This document shows positions 60,906 through 64,000 of a stretch of 64,000 nt of DNA, in pieces (positions within the stretch are counted from its first letter, which is position 1; the number at the start of each line of letters is the position of its first letter). The notes under the pieces were generated by a model that did not search any database, was not told where the DNA came from, and saw nothing but the letters and a program-made list of their open reading frames with translations. Source of the stretch: Cricetomys ansorgei (taxonomy: Eukaryota > Chordata > Mammalia > Rodentia > Nesomyidae). The position numbers and the translations under genes are program-made. The DNA lies in NCBI GenBank assembly GCA_026225945.1, contig JAMJFZ010002307.1:7448001-7512000 (forward strand), read 5' to 3'.

Positions 60906-61279
60906 ATGAGCAAGTACTATAGATAATATATTACAATATAATGGGTTGGTATTTATGTAAAATGTATATATATGTGTCATGCATGTTCATGATATGAACT
61001 GGATCCAAATACAACTCAACAATAATAATAAAAATGAGGTAAATATTTGGATAAGCATTTCCCAACAGAATATATGTGCATGACCAATAAGCACTGAGAA
61101 TATCAACTGAATATCTTTTGTCATCAGGGGAATGCAAGTTAAAACTAATTAGCTTGCCTTAGATGAAGCTCCCACAGCAAAGTTTGAGGAGTAGAAAGAA
61201 ACCCAGAGCTCTCACACACCAATCATATGGGACACCCACTTTGAATCAGCCAGGCAGTTTCTAATGAAGCTAAACATGG

Positions 61280-61625
61280 TGGTTTGAGTGAGAAAGCCCC
61301 CCCCTAGATACTTAGTCCCCAGTCGGTGGCACTGTTTGGGAAAGTTATAGAATTTTGAAAAGTGGAACCCGTGTAGAAGGAAGTGCATCACCTCCCGGGG
61401 GCAGGCCTTGAGAGTTTGCAGCTTTGTCCCACTTTTTGGCTTTTTCCGATTTCTTCATGAGGTTGCCGTTGTGATCCCTCAGTTTCCTGCTCGGATTGCC
61501 TGCTGCCATGCCTTCTCTACCTTTATAGACTCTCTCTCTGACACTGTGAGCCAAAATAAACTGTTCCATAAGTCGTTTTTGGTTGTGGTGTTCTATCACA
61601 GCACCAGAAAGTAATGAATATGTTC
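61280..61625 (+). repeat. Dispersed rodent repeat, copy 2
   Basis: 'ggtggtttgagtgagaaagcccc', 'ggtggcactgtttgggaaag' and 'gttgtggtgttctatcacagcaccagaaagtaatgaa' match the order of copy 1 at 60555. The family name is not assigned. Confidence 0.65.
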
Positions 61626-62519
61626 ACCATCTGCCTATCATAAGATTCAGCTATTCACCCCCAGATATTACCACAAGAGGAACAAGAACTTGTCCTCCAA
61701 CGGATTTTACACAGTGGTGTGGAGAAGAAAATATCCCACCACAAACATGTTTCCTCAATTTCTAGCCCGTTATTCAGAGAAAATGTAGACCTCTGCAAAC
61801 CCACGCTAAGCTTTTGGAAAACACAAATGTTAATACATCTAGAAAGGAAAGCTACACTAGTGAATGAAACAACAAACCAGTAGGTAAAAGCATGCTTTCC
61901 CTCCACATTCTCCTGTCTGACCAGGAAAGATGTTTTCACAGGAAGAGGTTTGGGGGGTCTTCTGTCTCTCACAGAGTTGACCACAAGAATCTGTTACCTG
62001 GGAGACAGTGTTACCTGCACAGTGAGTCAGTTTTCTCACTTTGTACCTCCTCCTTCCTTAGACAACCTGCCATTGCATGTCGTTGGCTGTTCTTTGCCCC
62101 CAGAAACCCAAGTGCATTACCCCTCCGTTTAGCTTTGTATAAGCTGTAAGCTTATACGGTTCAGCCCCCATGAGTCTGTGTGTGGTTCTCATGTTTAAAC
62201 ATGGTAATACATTTGTTGTCATTTTCCTTTAATCTGATAACTACCAGTTTACTGGTAGAATAAAATCACAAAGCTTCAGAAAGAACACAGTATGTTTTAA
62301 ACCTCCTTATTTTCTCAAGCTTTATTTAAAATAATCACAAACCAGAAACAACTCAAATGTCTTGACAGGGAATGGATAATAAATTGTTATATACATAAAA
62401 TAGTACACTATTTAATGAAAATAAAAACATTACTATTGATACGTGTATTCATATAAAAGAAATGAAAAAAATTCATCTGGATGAATAGAAAATGTAGCAA
62501 AAGAAATCAGCAACTGGAT

Positions 62520-63135
62520 GTAGTGTAGCAATTTCTTCTGAGATAAAACTGTCAATCATGGAGGAAAGCCCCATAAGACAGGGATGCTCTAAGAGGAGGT
62601 GAAACAATAGGATGTTCTATGGGGGCAGGGATGAAATATTCTAACCTGCAGGGAATCTTCTCAAGTTCAGGAAGCAAGCAACTCAGGAAGTCTCTGAATC
62701 TGATGAGACTGATAAGACTCCTTTTCCAAACTAACAAAAACAGTCAAGATGGTTAAGAGACACTTTCAGACAAGCCTAGCTGCCTGAAAAGGCAGAGACC
62801 AGCTGAACTTCCTGAGAGACTCAGACCAATTGAGCTTTCTGGGAAGGCTACTCCTCAGCTTATTGAACTGCCTGCAGGTTATACAGTACACTCCAGACTT
62901 CCAGCCAGCTGTCACTCATGTTGGGGTGTACTTTTCATGATGGAGTCATCTTTGAGTCATTTTTTTTTGCTCCTGTAAGTAATCCCTCACCCACATTCCT
63001 GTAAATAACCTTAATAAAACTCATTAGTTGACCAAATTGGACTTTGGTGATGTTTTTACTTTGGTATGTCATCGGTTTCCTATCTGAGGTCAGTAGACTA
63101 GGCCTTTGTTCCTGTCTTTCCAGGAATAGTGTCAT
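62520..63135 (+). mobile_element. LTR-like segment with polyadenylation signal
   Basis: A SINE-poor block with repeated 'aactgcctg', 'agctgaac' and 'gcctgaaaaggcag' words, followed by CCTTAATAAAACTC (AATAAA at 63013-63018) and 'ggactttggtgatg'. That order resembles the U3-R-U5 layout of rodent LTRs. I could not find paired ends or a target duplication, so borders and family are uncertain. The 172-codon minus frame at 62935-63453 crosses its edge and looks accidental. Confidence 0.35.
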
Positions 63136-64000
63136 AAAATATTGGGGCTTGGGCTGGAAAAGCGATATGTTAAAGGGAGCTGTCATGAAACTTTTGGTAT
63201 TAATGGAAATGTTATTTTGATGATAACAGTGGTTTGATCTCAAAACAAAGTATGCTGTGCAGTTTAGACACATGGAGTATAACAACCTTCTATCATATTT
63301 GAAAACATAGAAGAAATACAAATCTTGATTAAATAAAAAAACAATACTGTTATAGTTCTCTCTTGGGTGTTCTGACAAATAACTGGCATCAGTGGTACCC
63401 AAAAGGTACAGTTGCCTCAGGGCTGACAACACAGCCATTGACAACAGGAACAACTAACACTTCGTTCAGTCAGGTGGCAGAAACTGCCCTGTTGAGAAGC
63501 CAGAAGACTGACTGAATGAATGATGGGCACACAGTACTATTCTAGACTGAGGATCACAGGGTTTGCTAGAAGCTGGTAGAGACAGGCTCATAAAGTACTT
63601 GTATGCAATCCACATGCTCTGTACATACAATTTAACAGCTGAAAAGTATACTTCTAATATCATTTTTGTTAACTAGAGCACTCATGGAAAGAAATACTTG
63701 AAGCATGTTTGCTAAAAGTTCTTTAAGGAGTATGCATGTCTAGAACATGGATCACTGGTTTAGAGAGCTTAAAACTCTGACTTTGGATGTTTGAAAATAA
63801 CTTTCAGATGCAACTCATAGAGAAACTCATCTATACATGCTCACAGATAAATACTACCTACTTTATATTGATGCTGGTAAATAATTTTAAAGCCAAAATA
63901 AAGGATAGATTTGAACTTTAACCTTCAGCATTTATCTACCTATTTTTAGCGTATCCTTTTCAACACAAAAACATACCCTATCACTCAAGGTCAATAAGAC

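Larger units (their letters stand above)
56851..64000. other. Intergenic region downstream of Plcz1
   Basis: No conserved gene is seen. In other mammals the next gene on this side is Pik3c2g in convergent orientation; none of its exons is recognisable before the window ends. It holds a TTA tract, TG tracts, SINE fragments, two related dispersed repeats and an LTR-like segment. Parts at 56860-57600, 57860-58180, 58570-59390, 59680-60280, 61630-62510 and 63140-64000 show nothing I can name. Confidence 0.75.

Noticed and set aside
62935..63453. 172-codon minus-strand frame near the right end
   Set aside because: It is the longest non-gene frame, but it has no recognisable domain, an irregular composition and it straddles an LTR-like segment; chance in AT-rich DNA is likelier. 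A protein search with no hit would confirm this.
56851..64000. Terminal exons of Pik3c2g, expected downstream in convergent orientation
   Set aside because: I looked for C2/PX-like minus-strand coding segments and found none; that gene probably ends beyond the window.

Overview
The window is nuclear DNA from a muroid rodent. It is AT-rich and intron-rich, and it is full of rodent SINEs (B1, B2/B3, B4 and ID types), decayed L1 copies, a small hAT-type element and long microsatellites. The two coding genes resemble mouse, rat and human orthologues but are identical to none that I can recall. A cricetid (hamster, vole or deer-mouse type) is my best guess. That is inference, because no species-diagnostic marker was tested.

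Layout. Positions 1-6977 are intergenic and repeat-filled, including an apparent solo LTR with a perfect 6-bp target duplication at 1387-1866. Positions 6978-7877 (minus) hold the intronless testis gene Capza3, intact at 299 codons. A gap of 1,065 bp with no other gene separates its start codon from that of Plcz1 (plus), so the two genes are divergent. Plcz1 (sperm phospholipase C zeta) fills 8943-56676. I could place all 13 coding exons: they total 1,941 nt and encode 646 residues plus stop, with no frameshift or internal stop. Positions 56677-64000 are the Plcz1 3' flank and intergenic repeats.

How the genes fit together. Both genes act in male germ cells. Capza3 is an actin-capping alpha subunit of spermatids. 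PLC-zeta is the sperm factor that cleaves PIP2 in the egg and starts calcium oscillations. This head-to-head pair is conserved in mammals, and a shared, testis-active intergenic promoter is the usual explanation.

Main finding. The first Plcz1 coding intron (8978-11039) does not obey GT-AG. It begins ATATCC, ends AC, and has a perfect TTCCTTAAC branch-point motif 16 nt before its end. These are the marks of a U12-type AT-AC intron, spliced by the minor spliceosome. Splicing it this way keeps the frame and restores the conserved W-F-L-S segment before the first EF-hand. A normal-looking CAG lies 16 nt downstream and would shift the frame. Other points are a weakened basic cluster in the X-Y linker, an open frame with a TATA-like box upstream of exon 7, a 36-bp duplication inside a decayed L1, and a 21-bp minisatellite in intron 3.
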